Assembly: GCA_004295565.1 (NCBI GenBank)
Contig: AP019416.1
Coordinates: forward strand, 2,914,001-2,978,000
Reading direction: 5' to 3'
From: Vreelandella olivaria
Lineage (GTDB): Bacteria; Pseudomonadota; Gammaproteobacteria; Pseudomonadales; Halomonadaceae
Length of the DNA: 64,000 nucleotides
Below the pieces are notes generated by a model that searched no databases, was not told the origin of the DNA, and was given only the letters and a program-made list of their open reading frames with translations. Positions within the stretch are counted from its first letter, which is position 1. Every line of letters starts with the position of its first letter. The position numbers and the translations under genes were made by a program. Positions 23,357-34,102 of the stretch are shown one piece after another.

Positions 23357-24561
23357 GCGACTTGTCTAGGCAACGCCAGGGCCATTAACGCACTGGAAGC
23401 CACCAAGGCCGCGGACACCCACAGGCAGGCGCTAAGCCCGTAGGCCATATACAGCCAACCCGACAGCAGTGTGCCCACTAAACGCCCCATGGCGTTGGCC
23501 ATATAGTAGAAGCCGACATCCATGGAAACGCCGTCGGCGCGAGCGTAATGCACGATCAAATAGCTGTGCCAGCTGGAGTTAATCGCGAACAGCACCCCAA
23601 AGGCGAGCAGTCCGACGACCAACCAGCCCACTTGTGCCAAGGGCAGCATCGCCAACACAATCGCCAGCACCGCAAGCGCTGCCGCCCAACCAGCAGTCAG
23701 CGCCCGGGCATCCCTCGTATCAGCCGGGTTAATTTAGGCGCCTGGGTTTGCACTCCACCGTAGCCGATCACCCACACCGCCAGCAGTCCACCCACAGTCC
23801 AGTGAGTCCAGCCGTGCTGGTCGTATAAAAACACCGGCAGCGCTACCACAAACCACACATCCCGCGCCGAAAACAGACAAAACCGCGCCGCGGAGAGCAC
23901 GTTAATTGCACGGGATTTCGAGAAGATTTCGGAGAACTTGGGTTTAACTTTCTGGCGGCCTAAATCCGCCTTTAGCCGCAACAGTGATAGCAGCAACACG
24001 CCGCCCAGCATCACTGCCATCACCAACACTGCGGCCTGGAAGCCAATCAACGTTAGCAGCAGCCCACCGACAAAAAGCCCAGCCCCTTTAGCGCATTTTT
24101 AGAGCCGGTCAGCATCGCTATCCAGCGGTAGAGGGAGCTATTGGCATTGGCGCTCTCCTTGGGCACCAGCACCTTAACGGCGCTTTTGCGCTCATTTTGT
24201 TGAGGTCTTTGGCGATCCCTGAAAGCGCTTGAGCGGCCATTACCCAGGCAACGGTCAGCAGGCTCGCGGGCACCATCAACATGGCGAGCGCTATAATTTG
24301 TAGCCCAAGCCCTACATTCATGGTGCGGTTGAGGCCCAGTCGCGCGCCCAACCAGCCACCTACCAGGTTAGTCACCACACCAAAGGCTTCGTAAAACAGA
24401 AACAGCATGGCGATTTCTAATGGCGAGTAGCCCAACTGGTGGAAGTGCATCACCACCAGCATGCGCAACGCACCGTCGGTGACCGTAAACGCCCAGTAGT
24501 TGCCGGTAATCAGCATGTATTGACGCACCTCGAAAGGTAGCGCCTTCACCCGTGCGAGCAT
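23353..24561 (-). CDS. arsJ: ArsJ, organoarsenical (1-arseno-3-phosphoglycerate) efflux MFS permease, frameshifted
   Basis: The N-terminal fragment has EVRQYMLITGNYWAFTVTDG and MVVMHFHQLGYSPLEIAMLF, both diagnostic of ArsJ. It is followed by a second fragment (about 23697-24050) and a C-terminal fragment with LFAINSSWHSYLIVHYA and VGFYYMANAMGRLVGTLLSG. Frame changes fall near 24170-24060 and 23690. The start is uncertain: ATG at 24561 follows the gapdh stop, while GTG codons at 24573 and 24588 would overlap it. ArsJ exports 1-arseno-3-phosphoglycerate made by the adjacent GAPDH, which then breaks down outside the cell. This gives a detoxification route that needs no reduction. Confidence 0.92.
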
Positions 24562-24565
24562 AGAT

Positions 24566-25597
24566 TCAGCCACGACCCACCTGCTCACGCCCGACCTTCA
24601 GGGCCAGCTCGGCAGTACGGTTGGCATAGCCCCACTCATTGTCGTACCAGGCGTAGAGTTTCAGCTGGGTGCCATTGACCACCATGGTGGAGAGCGCATC
24701 GATAATCGAGCTGCGCGGGTCAGTGCGGTAATCGATCGACACCAGCGGGCGCTCTTCATAGCCTAAAATACCCGCAAGCTCGCCATCAGCGGCGGCTTTT
24801 AGCGCCTGATTAACCTCTTCGACACTCACTTCATGCTCAAGCTCAAATACCATATCGGTAAGCGAAGCATTCGCCAGGGGTACACGAATCGCATGACCGT
24901 TTAGCTTGCCTTCCAGTTCCGGGAAAATCGCGGTGATGGCTTTTGCCGAGCCCGTTGTGGTGGGAATTAAGCTCATACCGCAGGCACGGGAACGACGCAG
25001 GTCTTTATGCGGTGCGTCGAGTATCGTTTGGGTATTGGTGATGTCATGTACCGTGGTCATGGAACCGTGGCGGATACCAAAGGTTTCCTGGATCACTTTA
25101 ACCACTGGCGCCAAACAGTTAGTGGTACAGCTAGCGGCAGTGACAATCCGGTGCTGAGCGGAATCGTAGAGATGGTCGTTTACCCCCACCACCACGTTAA
25201 GCACACCCGGGTCTTTTACTGGCGCACTGACCACTACCCGCCCTACCCCTTGATCAAGGTAGGCCTGCAGCTTCTCAGTGGTTTTCATTTTTCCCGAGCA
25301 CTCGATCACTACATCGCAGTCTGACCAGTCGCTATCGGCAATGGCTTTATTGGCGCTGAAGGCGATGGATTGGTCATCGATAACGATAGCGTTATCCGTT
25401 GCCTCAATGCCCTTCCCCGGTGACCAGTGCCCGTGCACCGAATCAAACTCCAGCAGATGGGCAAAGGTGGCCGCATCGCCGCCGGGGTCATTGATACGCG
25501 CCAGTTCCACGTCACCTGCGGCCACCTTTACCCACAGGCTGCGCAGTGCCAAGCGCCCAATACGTCCAAAACCGTTGATGCCGATACGTAATGCCAC
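24566..25597 (-). CDS. gap: Glyceraldehyde-3-phosphate dehydrogenase of the arsJ pair
   Basis: This intact 343-residue enzyme has the NAD-binding start [17 protein letters not shown], catalytic Cys157 in [12 protein letters not shown], the substrate loop ([15 protein letters not shown]) and [11 protein letters not shown] at the C-terminus. Such GAPDHs in ars clusters accept arsenate instead of phosphate and form 1-arseno-3-phosphoglycerate for ArsJ export. The assignment to arsenic rather than glycolysis rests on the overlapping arsJ gene. It is first in the minus-strand operon gap-arsJ-MFS-PLP, with a candidate operator upstream. The AT-rich gap 25598-25696 holds only that motif. Confidence 0.93.
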   Translation of the reverse strand: MALRIGINGFGRIGRLALRSLWVKVAAGDVELARINDPGGDAATFAHLLEFDSVHGHWSPGKGIEATDNAIVIDDQSIAFSANKAIADSDWSDCDVVIECSGKMKTTEKLQAYLDQGVGRVVVSAPVKDPGVLNVVVGVNDHLYDSAQHRIVTAASCTTNCLAPVVKVIQETFGIRHGSMTTVHDITNTQTILDAPHKDLRRSRACGMSLIPTTTGSAKAITAIFPELEGKLNGHAIRVPLANASLTDMVFELEHEVSVEEVNQALKAAADGELAGILGYEERPLVSIDYRTDPRSSIIDALSTMVVNGTQLKLYAWYDNEWGYANRTAELALKVGREQVGRG

Positions 25598-25653
25598 GGG
25601 AGCCTCCTGAGCTAACTGTTCTAAGCCATTTATTACGGGAAAGCATAACGGCT

Positions 25654-25673
25654 ACATACGCTAAAACATATAT
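25654..25673. promoter_or_regulatory. Candidate ArsR-type operator of the gap-arsJ operon
   Basis: ACATACGCTAAAACATATAT lies 57 bases upstream of the gap start and matches the site at 18213-18232 in ATACG, an A run and CATATAT, with a one-base spacing difference. Two divergent ars operons sharing this element suggests joint control. Confidence 0.5.
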
Positions 25674-25696
25674 TAATGGGCAAAAAGCTGACTAGC

Positions 25697-25729
25697 CAAC
25701 AGGCCCACCCTTGATGGTGGGCCTGTTGG
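25697..25729 (-). terminator. Terminator-like hairpin after pstB
   Basis: Arms CCAACAGGCCCACC and GGTGGGCCTGTTGG form a perfect 14-bp stem with a 5-base loop. It lies 12 bases beyond the pstB stop. On the minus strand a TTTTT run follows only about 10 bases after the stem, so this is a good but not ideal intrinsic terminator. Confidence 0.7.
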
Positions 25730-25740
25730 TTACGCGTTAA

Positions 25741-26579
25741 TTAACCGTAACGGCCAGAGATATAGTCTTCGGTCTTCTTCTGGGCCGGGGTTGAGAACAT
25801 CACTTTAGTGTCGTTGTACTCAATGATTTCCCCAGGTGGAAAAACGCCGTGTAGTCCGCCACTCGCGCCGCCTGTTGCATATTATGGGTGACGGTAATGA
25901 TGGTGAACTTCTCTTTCAGCTTGTCCATCAAGTCTTCGATGGTGGCTGTTGAGATCGGATCAAGCGCTGAGGTGGGCTCATCCATCAAAATGACATCAGG
26001 CTGAACCGCAATAGCGCGGGCAATACACAGCCGTTGCTGCTGACCACCCGATAGCGAGGTGCCTGGCTCATGCAGCTTGTCTTTCACTTCGTTCCAGAGC
26101 CCGGCATCGCGCAGTGCCTTTTCAACCAGTTCTTCCTGCTCGGCTTTACGGCTCACCAAATCATGCATACGCGGTGCATAAGCGATGTTTTCAAAGATCG
26201 ATTTAGGAAACGGATTCGGCTTTTGGAATACCATGCCCACCCGACGGCGCAAGGCCACTTCGTCCATTTTGGGCGCGTTAACGTCTAATCCGTCCATCTC
26301 GACCAAACCTTCAACACGTACGCTAGGTATCAGATCATTCATACGGTTCAAACAGCGTAGAAAGGTCGATTTACCGCACCCCGAAGGCCCGATGAGCGCC
26401 GTCACATTTTTCTGGAACAGATCAATGTTAAGGTTATTCAACGCCTGGTTTTTGCCATACCAAAGATTCAAATCGCGAATCCGGAAACTCAGATCGTGGC
26501 ACGCCGCTTCATTTCGGGTATATGGTTGCCCAACCGCAGGGGTCTGCTGGCCATTCATTACAGGTGCTTGGCTATTCAT
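25741..26579 (-). CDS. pstB: Phosphate ABC transporter ATPase PstB, one frameshift
   Basis: The ATPase has Walker [21 protein letters not shown], a Q-loop (VFQKPNPFP), the ABC signature [14 protein letters not shown] and Walker [14 protein letters not shown], with the switch His in [13 protein letters not shown]. The frame breaks near 25838 in a run of A and G. The remaining C-terminus continues in another frame to the stop at 25741 with an ISGRYG-like end, typical for PstB. It powers high-affinity phosphate import with PstA and PstC. It is the last gene of the operon here; no phoU follows. Confidence 0.95.
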
Positions 26580-26605
26580 AGTAATGTCCTCTATAACGCA
26601 CTGGC

Positions 26606-27769
26606 CTACCAGCGACGCTCAAATTTCTTACGCATCACAACGGCAAAGGCGTTGAGTGAGATGAGTATGGTGAGTAGCACCAGAATACCGCCGGCGGTTT
26701 TTTCTACGAACGCCTGTTCAGGCTCACCGGCCCAGGTGAATATTTGCGCTGGCATTACCGTTGCCGCGTTAGTAAATGAAACGCCGACATCAGGGATAAA
26801 GGCCACCATCCCCACGATGATCAAGGGCGCTGTTTCGCCCATCGCTTGCGCCAGCCCGATAATAGAGCCGGTCATAATACCCGGCATTGCCAAGGGGAGA
26901 ACGTGGTCGCGAACCACTTGCCAGCGCGAACAGCCCACCCCGAAGCCCGCATGGCGAATGGATTCAGGCACACTGCGCAAGGCGGTACGCGTCGAGATAA
27001 TAATCACGGGAAGCGTCATTAGCGCCAGCGTCATGCCGCCCACCAATGGGGACGAACGCGGCACCCCGAAAAAGTTAATAAAGATCGCAAGACCCAGCAG
27101 ACCAAATAGAATCGACGGAATGGCCGCCAGATTATTGATGTTAATTTCAATAATCTGGGTTAAGCGGTTATCTGGAGCAAACTCCTCCAGGTACACTGCT
27201 GTCATGACGCCGATGGGGAAGGATATCGCCAGGGTAACGATCATGGTCATAATGGTGCCAACCACTGCCGATAAAATGCCCGCATTCTCGGCGATTTTTG
27301 AATCGCCCGATCCAAAGAAAGTGGTATTAAAGCGTAAATCGACCTGACCCGCGTCAACCCGTTCGTCAATGGCTTCCTGCTCCTCTTCGCTCAAGCGATG
27401 CCTGTGCCCCTTTAAATATTGGTCGACCTGACTATTTGCCAGTACCCATTGCGCCTTACTGGTACCAATCATCTCAGGATTATTACGCAGCTCTAACGGG
27501 ATCGTACGCACCACTGTACGGCTAATTAACGGCAGAAGCTCTTCGTCAAATGCTTGCCGCCCATCGGTTTCTGCTTCTTCGGTGTAGTTTATTTCGGTCT
27601 GAATATACGCCTGTTGGAAAGCGGGAAGCCCCTTATTCAGCATATCGGCAAAAATAGCACCAGAAAAGACCGGCGAGACCTAATGACCCCATGGTGATCC
27701 ATTTCAGACGGGCAGACTTCCGGTGGCGCCGCTTAAGCTGCTGGCTGATTTCGTCAAAGAGTGGCTCAT
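26606..27769 (-). CDS. pstA: Phosphate ABC transporter permease PstA, frameshifted near its start
   Basis: Most of the protein is in one frame. After a periplasmic segment (about residues 60-150) there are five to six membrane segments, including [20 protein letters not shown] and [20 protein letters not shown]. The permease coupling motif EAA-G corresponds to [20 protein letters not shown]. The N-terminal cytoplasmic part and first helix (27650-27769) fall in other frames, with [20 protein letters not shown] visible. The ATG at 27769 has TGAGGAA ahead of it. The large periplasmic insert before the transport domain resembles the long PstA variants of Pseudomonas-like bacteria. Confidence 0.88.
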
Positions 27770-27787
27770 CGAAACAGTTCCTCAGCG

Positions 27788-29032
27788 TTACAGGTTATTG
27801 ACGCGATATTTTTCACGGAAACGGCGGATCATCAGGACTGACACCAAGTTAAGAGCCAAGGTCACCACGAACAGCACTAACCCAAGCGCAAAGGCAGATA
27901 GCGTTTCAGCACTTGCAAACTCCTGGTCTCCCGTTAAGGCCGCTACAATACGAACGGTCACCGTGGTCATATCTTCCAGCGGGTTAGCCGTCAAGTTGGG
28001 GCGCATGCCGGCGGCCATAACCACAATCATGGTTTCCCCATGGCACGAGACATACCCAACAGCGAAGCGGAAATAATCCCCGGCATTGCGGCAGGCACCA
28101 CTACATCGCGAATCGTCTCACCTTTAGTCATCCCCAGGGCTAACGAGCCCTGGCGCATGCTGTCCGGCACTGCGTTGATCACATCGTCGGAAAGTGAAGA
28201 GATAAAGGGAATAATCATGATGCCCATCACAATGCCGGGGGCGAGCGCATTGTTATATGACGCATCCAGCCCAAAAAGCCGGCGATATTAACGATAATCG
28301 GTGCGACCGTAATCGCGGCAAAAAGCCATAAACCACGGTCGGAATACCTGCCAATACTTCGAGTACTGGCTTTGCAACGGTACGTACATTGCGCGGGGCA
28401 AATTCAGACATGTAAATCGCCGACAGCAAACCTATGGGTACTGCCACCAACATGGCAATGCCGGTAATCATAAAGGTACCGGCAAATAGCGGCACCGAGC
28501 CAAATTCAGCGCCGCCCCATCACCTCGCCCGGCTGCGGCTAGAAAGCTTGCCCCAGGGTTCCAGGTGGTGCCGGTTATAAACTCCCAGAAGCTGTGCATT
28601 TGAAAAAGCGCAGCGCCTCGGAAATAATCGAAATCAGAATGCCAAAGGTCGTCAAAATGGAAATTAACGCGGCACTGGCCAAAATCAGGCGGATGACCCG
28701 TTCGATAGCCTGGCGGGCGTGAAAATCGGGCTTAACTTGATTAAGACTTAGCAGTAGGCCTACGGCAGCCACCACTAAACTCGCTGCCAGTAAATAGAGC
28801 GTGGGTATATCAGCACCCAGCAACAGCAGTACAAAAGCCCCCAGCGCGCTTACCAATAAAGCTGGCCCAGCGGTTGAGAGCACGGTAAACCAAGCATATT
28901 GATCTGGCTGAGCAAACATCGCCGTACCCGCGCTACGTAAACGCGTGGCTTTTGAACGGCCAGCAAAAAAAGCCAGCAGCCCCAGCAGCAATAACGCACC
29001 ACAAAAATCAGAAGAAGCTGGTTGGTCTGCAT
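27788..29032 (-). CDS. pstC: Phosphate ABC transporter permease PstC, several frameshifts
   Basis: Fragments in several frames make up a long PstC. The N-terminus is [12 protein letters not shown] at 29032, followed by two membrane helices (for example [20 protein letters not shown]) and [21 protein letters not shown] central part has [20 protein letters not shown] and [20 protein letters not shown]. The coupling motif is in [20 protein letters not shown], and the C-terminus ends [12 protein letters not shown]. Breaks occur near 28990, 28570, 28500, 28260 and 28030. It lies 18 bases upstream of pstA. The extra N-terminal helices again match the long Pseudomonas-type PstC. Confidence 0.88.
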
Positions 29033-29081
29033 CGCATCTCTCTCACGTCGTCACCGGTTAAGAAGCTTATCAACAATAACG

Positions 29082-29105
29082 GGTCGGCAGCTTGCGCTGC
29101 CGACC
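29082..29105. promoter_or_regulatory. Intergenic hairpin between pstS and pstC
   Basis: GGTCGGCAGC and GCTGCCGACC form a perfect 10-bp stem with a TTGC loop, placed just after the pstS stop. No T run follows on the minus strand. Such hairpins after the first gene commonly protect the pstS message or cause partial termination, so that PstS outnumbers the membrane subunits; that role is inferred. Confidence 0.65.
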
Positions 29106-29127
29106 ACCTTACATCCGACCTACCAAC

Positions 29128-30137
29128 TTACTTAAGAACGTCTGCTGTCATTGCAGTGCGGTCTGCAACAGCCTGACGCCACTCTTCGCGCTCGTCTTCC
29201 GGCAGCACGATCAAACCGATATCGCGCAGGTAGCCGTCATCGCCAATCATCATTTCGCTCATAAACATGTCGACGTAGTCATACATCGGCGGCACTTCTT
29301 CAGCGTGCTGGTTCTTGACGTAGAACCACAGTGAGCGTGCTACCGGGTAATCACCCGAGCTAATGGCTTCGGCTTCCGGCGCTACGCCATCAATAGTGGC
29401 GGCGTTCAGGGTATCGGTATTCTCTTCCAGGAACGAGTAGCCGAAGATACCAAAGGCTTTAGTGTCTTCAGTCAAGCGCTGAACGATCAGGTTGTCATTT
29501 TCACCGGCGTCGATATACACACCGTCAGAGCGGATATCGGTGTAGGCCTCTTCGTACTCGTCCATCTCTTCAGAAGCGCTTTCCATAACAAGCTCTTCAA
29601 AAGCGTCGCGGGTACCTGAGGTGGTCGGGGGATATAGATAGAGATTTCACGATCCGGCAGCGATGAGTCGATCTCGCTCCAGTTGGTGTAGGGGTTTTCA
29701 ACCAGTTCGCCATCCACGGGTACCATGGCAGCGACGGCCATGAAGATCTGCTCACGAGTTAGATCAAAAACATCGTTGCTGTTTGACTGGCCAAGTACGA
29801 TACCGTCAGAACCGATTTTAGCCTCGGTGATATCGGTAACGCCGTTCTCTTCACAACGCTCGAATTCAGAGACCTTCATGCGACGAGAAGCGTTAGTAAT
29901 GTCAGGCGTGCCTTCGCCAACACCATTACAGAACAGACGCAAACCGCCGCCGGAGCCTGTTGATTCGATAACAGGCGTTGGGTTACCAGTGGTGGCACCG
30001 AACTCTTCCGTTACGTAGCTGGCGAACGGGTAAACGGTACTGGAGCCTACGATACGGATTTGATCACGGGCTTGAGCAACACCGGCAACGCTCATTACTG
30101 CAGCCGCGATAACGGTGGTTTTTAGAATACGGTTCAT
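29128..30137 (-). CDS. pstS: Periplasmic phosphate-binding protein PstS, one frameshift
   Basis: A signal peptide opens the protein (MNRILKTTVIAAAVMSVAG, cleavage after AQA). Then come QIRIVGSSTVYPFASYVTEE, ESTGSGGGLRLFCNGVGEG and PDITNASRRMKVSEFERC, the phosphate-binding loops of PstS. The frame changes near 29630 in a run of G, after which the C-terminal domain continues with NLIVQRLTEDTKAFGIFGYS and ends DRTAMTADVLK. It delivers phosphate to PstCA; arsenate can use the same route. A Pho box lies about 60 bases upstream. Confidence 0.95.
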
Positions 30138-30198
30138 GCGAAATACTCCTGTTCATGTAGGGATCTGGCCTTCGCAAGGCATACCTTGCACTGGTTCC

Positions 30199-30216
30199 AT
30201 GACAACTTCATGACAG
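30199..30216 (-). promoter_or_regulatory. PhoB-binding site (Pho box) of the pst operon
   Basis: On the minus strand this reads CTGTCATGAAGTTGTCAT: two CTGTCAT-like heptamers separated by four bases, the consensus Pho box. It lies 62 bases ahead of pstS, so the operon should be induced by phosphate starvation through PhoB. Confidence 0.88.
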
Positions 30217-30267
30217 CGAGCAAAACGCAGAAAAATTTTCGTTACATAGACGCAACCAGGCCTTACA

Positions 30268-30998
30268 TCACCACAAAAGGCCTAGCGCTGCGAGGGAGCA
30301 TAACGCCAGCGAGGCACCTTGCAGCAGTCGCCGGTCTAAACGATGGGCGACGGTATCTGCCAAGGCGTTACCTATTAATACTGCAGGCAGGAAGGTCAGC
30401 GCGATCTGGAAATGCCAAAGCTGAACCTGACCAGCCAAAGCGAGAGTGATTAAAGTTAACAGAGAGGTCAAAATGAAAAAGGCGGCTAGGTTGCCGCGCA
30501 CACGATCGGCGGGTAAACCGTGCATCAGCAACACGATGGGCGGGCCTCCAATTGCCGCAACGGTGCCAAAAATGCCAGAGAGCACCCCTGCGCCAAACAG
30601 CGTTATGCGGTTGACCGGCAATTGAAAGCGGCACAAAGTAACCAGTACCGCAAACAGGACGATGACCGCGATCAGCTTTTCCAACACCACCATCGGCGCA
30701 GCGAGCAGTAGCCAGATGCCCAGCGCATTGCCGGAAGGCGCCCCACTAACGCCATGCCAATGGCATCCAGGCGCACCTCGTGCCAATAGTGACGCACCAT
30801 CATCAGCGAGACGGTAAAGCCAAACAGCACTAGAATGACCGGCACCAGGCGAGGCTCTAGCATCAACAGTAGCGGTGCGCCGATAATGGCCAAACCAAAG
30901 CCAGTGGCGCGCTGCACAAAAGCACCCATTAGCAGTACGGCGGAGCAAGCTAACCAAGTGCTCATTGGCATATTGACCCACGCCAGCACGCTATCCAT
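30268..30998 (-). CDS. TSUP family (TauE/SafE) membrane exporter, one frameshift
   Basis: This is a hydrophobic protein of about 243 residues with seven to eight membrane segments. The first repeat has LMGAFVQRATGFGLAIIGAP, with the family GxGxG-like turn. The second half has LSGIFGTVAAIGGPPIVLLM, the matching second repeat of TauE/SafE proteins. The frame changes near 30740. Family members export sulfite, sulfoacetate or related small anions; the substrate here is unknown. It lies upstream of the pst operon on the same strand but outside its Pho-box promoter. Confidence 0.82.
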
Positions 30999-31057
30999 TC
31001 AACTTATCCATTCAAGCTATCCATACGCCCTGTCCATACGCCCTATTCATTTGAAAA

Positions 31058-32241
31058 CTATTCAGCAGCAGGTGCTTTAGTTAGTTTGCGCACACCGATA
31101 TTGCCTAGCAACGCAGCGCCCAGCATGGTGAGTACCATGGGCCAAAGATGCTCTACCTCGAACAGACCTACCATCACTCCCGCGAACGCGCCGCAAGTAA
31201 ACTGAATGCCCCCAGCAGCGCTGTGGCCGTAGCACTGATATGGCCAAAATGATCCAGTAACGACGAGATCGCGTTGGGCGTGATCAGCCCGATCATACCG
31301 GTAAACAGCATAACCAGCGGCACCACAATTGCTAGCGTCGCAATATCCAGGGCGGTGGCCGCGACTAACCCTAGCGCCGCTATCAGCTGTATAAGCAAAC
31401 CCAAACGCAAATTCTGCTGGGGCGTGCGCTTGCGGAGCAGGTAAATATTGACCCGGTTAGAGAGTGCAATCACCACCACGTTGACCCCGAACACCAGCGG
31501 ATAGGTGCTTGGCGAAAGGCCAAAATAGTCAAGATAGAGAAATGGTGAAGCGGTTACGAACGCAAACAGGCCCGCAAAGGAGGCCGCTACCGCACAGATA
31601 TAGCCCATACCTTCACGGTGTTTAAGCACGCTGGCGTAGTTGCGGATGACTTGCCGCGGAGAAGCCGCAGGTAGCGACATATCGCGGGTTTCCGGTAACC
31701 GCGTTCCTAACAACCAGAGTAAAAAAGCCTGCGTAAATGGCCAAGAACACAAAAATCAGCCACCAGCCGGCAATATGCAGCAGTAAACTTCCCACCGCTG
31801 GTGCCACCAGCGGCGCCAGCATCATAATCATCGCCATGGTGGACATCACTTTGGCGGCTTCTCGCCCGCTAAAGCAGTCGCGCACAATCGCCGCTGAGTT
31901 GACCACGCACGCCCCGCCTCCCAGCGCCTGGATAAAACGCCAAGCCAGCAGTGTGGGCAAGCTATCCGCCAGGGTAATGGCCAGGCTTGCCAGCATGAAC
32001 ACCACCAGACCGCCCAGCAGCACAGGCTTTCTGCCCACGCGATCCGAGAGCGGCCCAAAGCAGAGCTGGCCCAACGCAAAGCCAAACAAAAATACGCTAA
32101 TGGAGAGTTCAGTACGGTGGATACTGGCGCCGATACTTTCGGCAATGATACCCATGGCAGGCAGATAGGCGTCGATAGCAAGGGCGCCAGCGCCGTATTG
32201 GCGGCAACCAACAGCGCTACCCGGCGAGGATTAAGATCCAT
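31058..32241 (-). CDS. Bcr/CflA-type MFS drug efflux transporter, several frameshifts
   Basis: The start at 32241 reads MDLNPRRVALLVAANTALAP. The next fragment has IHRTELSISVFLFGFALGQL and PLSDRVGRKPVLLGGLVVFM, the signature loop of Bcr/CflA pumps, and FIQALGGGACVVNSAAIVRD. The third has YLDYFGLSPSTYPLVFGVNV and later helices. The C-terminus continues in another frame to a stop at 31058 with a RKLTKAPAAE-like end. Breaks fall near 32160, 31740 and 31180. The predicted 12-helix exporter of about 390 residues would expel drugs or small metabolites. Confidence 0.85.
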
Positions 32242-32394
32242 GGGTCTCCTTAAGGCGATGATATACGCACTGAAATAGATAGGCCGCTAATCATAGCCGA
32301 TTTTAAGGCACTTGTCGGGGGTGAGCGCTATCTATCTGCGGCCCTTGGCAATAGCCCTTGGAGATGGCCAGGGGCTTATCGAGGTAAAGAGAGT

Positions 32395-32918
32395 TTAGTG
32401 GTGCGTGGTGGCATCTTGCGACTCAAGCATCTCAACCAGTGGCTGAAACTGCTCTCGGTTATGCTCGTTCATATGCATCAAAATGCGGTGGGCTTCCAGG
32501 ATGCGGCCGCGTAGGCCCTCTTCGTCTGCCGGCTCCTGGGGCAGCTCTTCAAGCTCGTTGTTGAGTGTGGTTGCCTGTTGCAGCGGCGCTTCCATCAAGG
32601 TGAAAAAGCGCGCAAACCCCATCACGTCCAACATCTGCCGCACGTCAGGATTATCGACAATAATCGTCGGCGGCTGCTCCAAGCGCCCTTTACTGCCATC
32701 GCGACCTTGGCCAGAAAGCCAAGCGCCGTCGAATCCACGTTGGTGGCTTCACGCAGGTCAATCAGTACGGCACGCAACCCCGGCGTCTCGGCGAGACGCT
32801 GGGCTTGAGTATCCAGTGTGGCGCAGAGCGTCAAACGCACATCGCCGCATAGTTTTAGAACAAAAACACCAGAATCGAACGCCGCTTTAATGCGGCCCTC
32901 TTCAATCAGCATGACCAA
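32395..32918 (-). CDS. STAS-domain anti-sigma-antagonist-like protein, one frameshift
   Basis: The first fragment is a STAS domain: FDSGVFVLKLCGDVRLTLCA, then LRAVLIDLREATNVDSTALG, where the serine in VDSTALGFL is the usual phosphorylation site. After a frame change near 32690 the protein continues with PPTIIVDNPDVRQMLDVMGF, the end of the STAS fold, and a helical C-terminal extension ending ESQDATTHH. It overlaps the end of the upstream phosphatase gene by 17 bases. The pair looks like a partner-switching module similar to the HsbR/HsbA system of Pseudomonas. A kinase partner is not seen here. Confidence 0.8.
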
Positions 32919-34097
32919 ATCCGCTCACCATCATGATTGTTAGATCATCGGGTAAAGCATCGCGCTCTTGGTTGGCATCAAACTCTGCATCCTCTTCGGC
33001 AAGAAGTGCATTCGTTTCTGCTAGCCGGTCGCGCAACTGCTCAAGCGTTACACTCTCGCTTACTAATTGCTCAAGCTCCTTGAGCCGCGTGTCGAGTGTC
33101 TTACCCGGCAAGCATTCCAATACTCCGTCTGAACAGAGCCATAGCCGAAATTTATTCGGCAATGCACAACTCAGCGAAGGATACTCCACATCGGGGAAAA
33201 GGCCTACCGGCATTCCCTCTCCTTCTAAACGGCGTAGCTCTCCTCTGCTGCCAACAGGGGCATGGGAAGCTGCGCGCCGAGCGAATAGTGAAGAGTATGC
33301 GCCTCGTGGTCAATAACACCGACAAATAAGGTGGCATGTTTGCCTATGTCGGTGCCCTGCAATTCGCGGTTCATCGCCTTTAACCAATCAGGTGGCAGAT
33401 TTTCCGGGTGCTGGCCGTCCCACTCACCCAGCCAGCGGTTGCATAAATATTTGAGCAGAACGGTCACAAACGCCGACGAGGCGCCATGCCCCGATACATC
33501 GGCGAAATAGAAGGCGCTGTAACGCTCGTTATAGCGTTGATAATCCAGGAAATCACCGGACAAATAGAGCGAAGGGGCAAATACGTAGTCGTAATACACC
33601 CCGTTAATCACCTTGGGGCGCAGCGGTAACAAACGCCGCTGGATATGGCCCCCGCTCTGCTGATCCATCCGCAATAGCGCCAGATGGGTCTCCAGACTCT
33701 CATTTAACTCCGCCAGCCGCGCATGATCCCGCTCACGCTCCAGTGCCAAATCGTTAAGCTCAATGGCCTTACGGATCATGCGCCGCAACAACTCGGCGTG
33801 ACGCAGTGGATGAACGATATAGTCCACCAGCCCAACATCGACCGCCTTGATCAAATCAGCGTCCTGCCGCGAGTCGCTGACTACCAGCGTCGGCAGGCGG
33901 TGCGTTAACTGTGACCACTGCTGCCGGGGTACCGCTCGGGCATGGGCAACGATCAGCGCCGTGCCAGCGGGTAGATTATTGATATCCTCAGCGGCAAACA
34001 CCCACATACCGTCGCAGGTAATCGCCTCCGCCAGCGCATCGCGTTCACGACCGGGTTCGTCGATCACCGCGATCAACTGCTTAGAATGATCCATCAT
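32902..34097 (-). CDS. Response regulator with PP2C-type (SpoIIE) phosphatase domain, one frameshift
   Basis: An N-terminal receiver-like domain (about residues 1-120) is followed by a coiled-coil linker (ALERERDHARLAELNESLET) and a SpoIIE-type phosphatase domain with SLYLSGDFLDYQRYNE and FYFADVSGHGASSAFVTVLL. After a break near 33220 the domain ends with WLCSDGVLECLPG and DDLTIMMVSGFG, supplying the last metal-binding aspartate. The receiver domain has AVIDEPGRERDALAEAI instead of the usual Asp-Asp start, so its phosphorylation is uncertain. It probably dephosphorylates the STAS protein encoded just downstream. Confidence 0.82.
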
Positions 34098-34102
34098 AAG
34101 CC

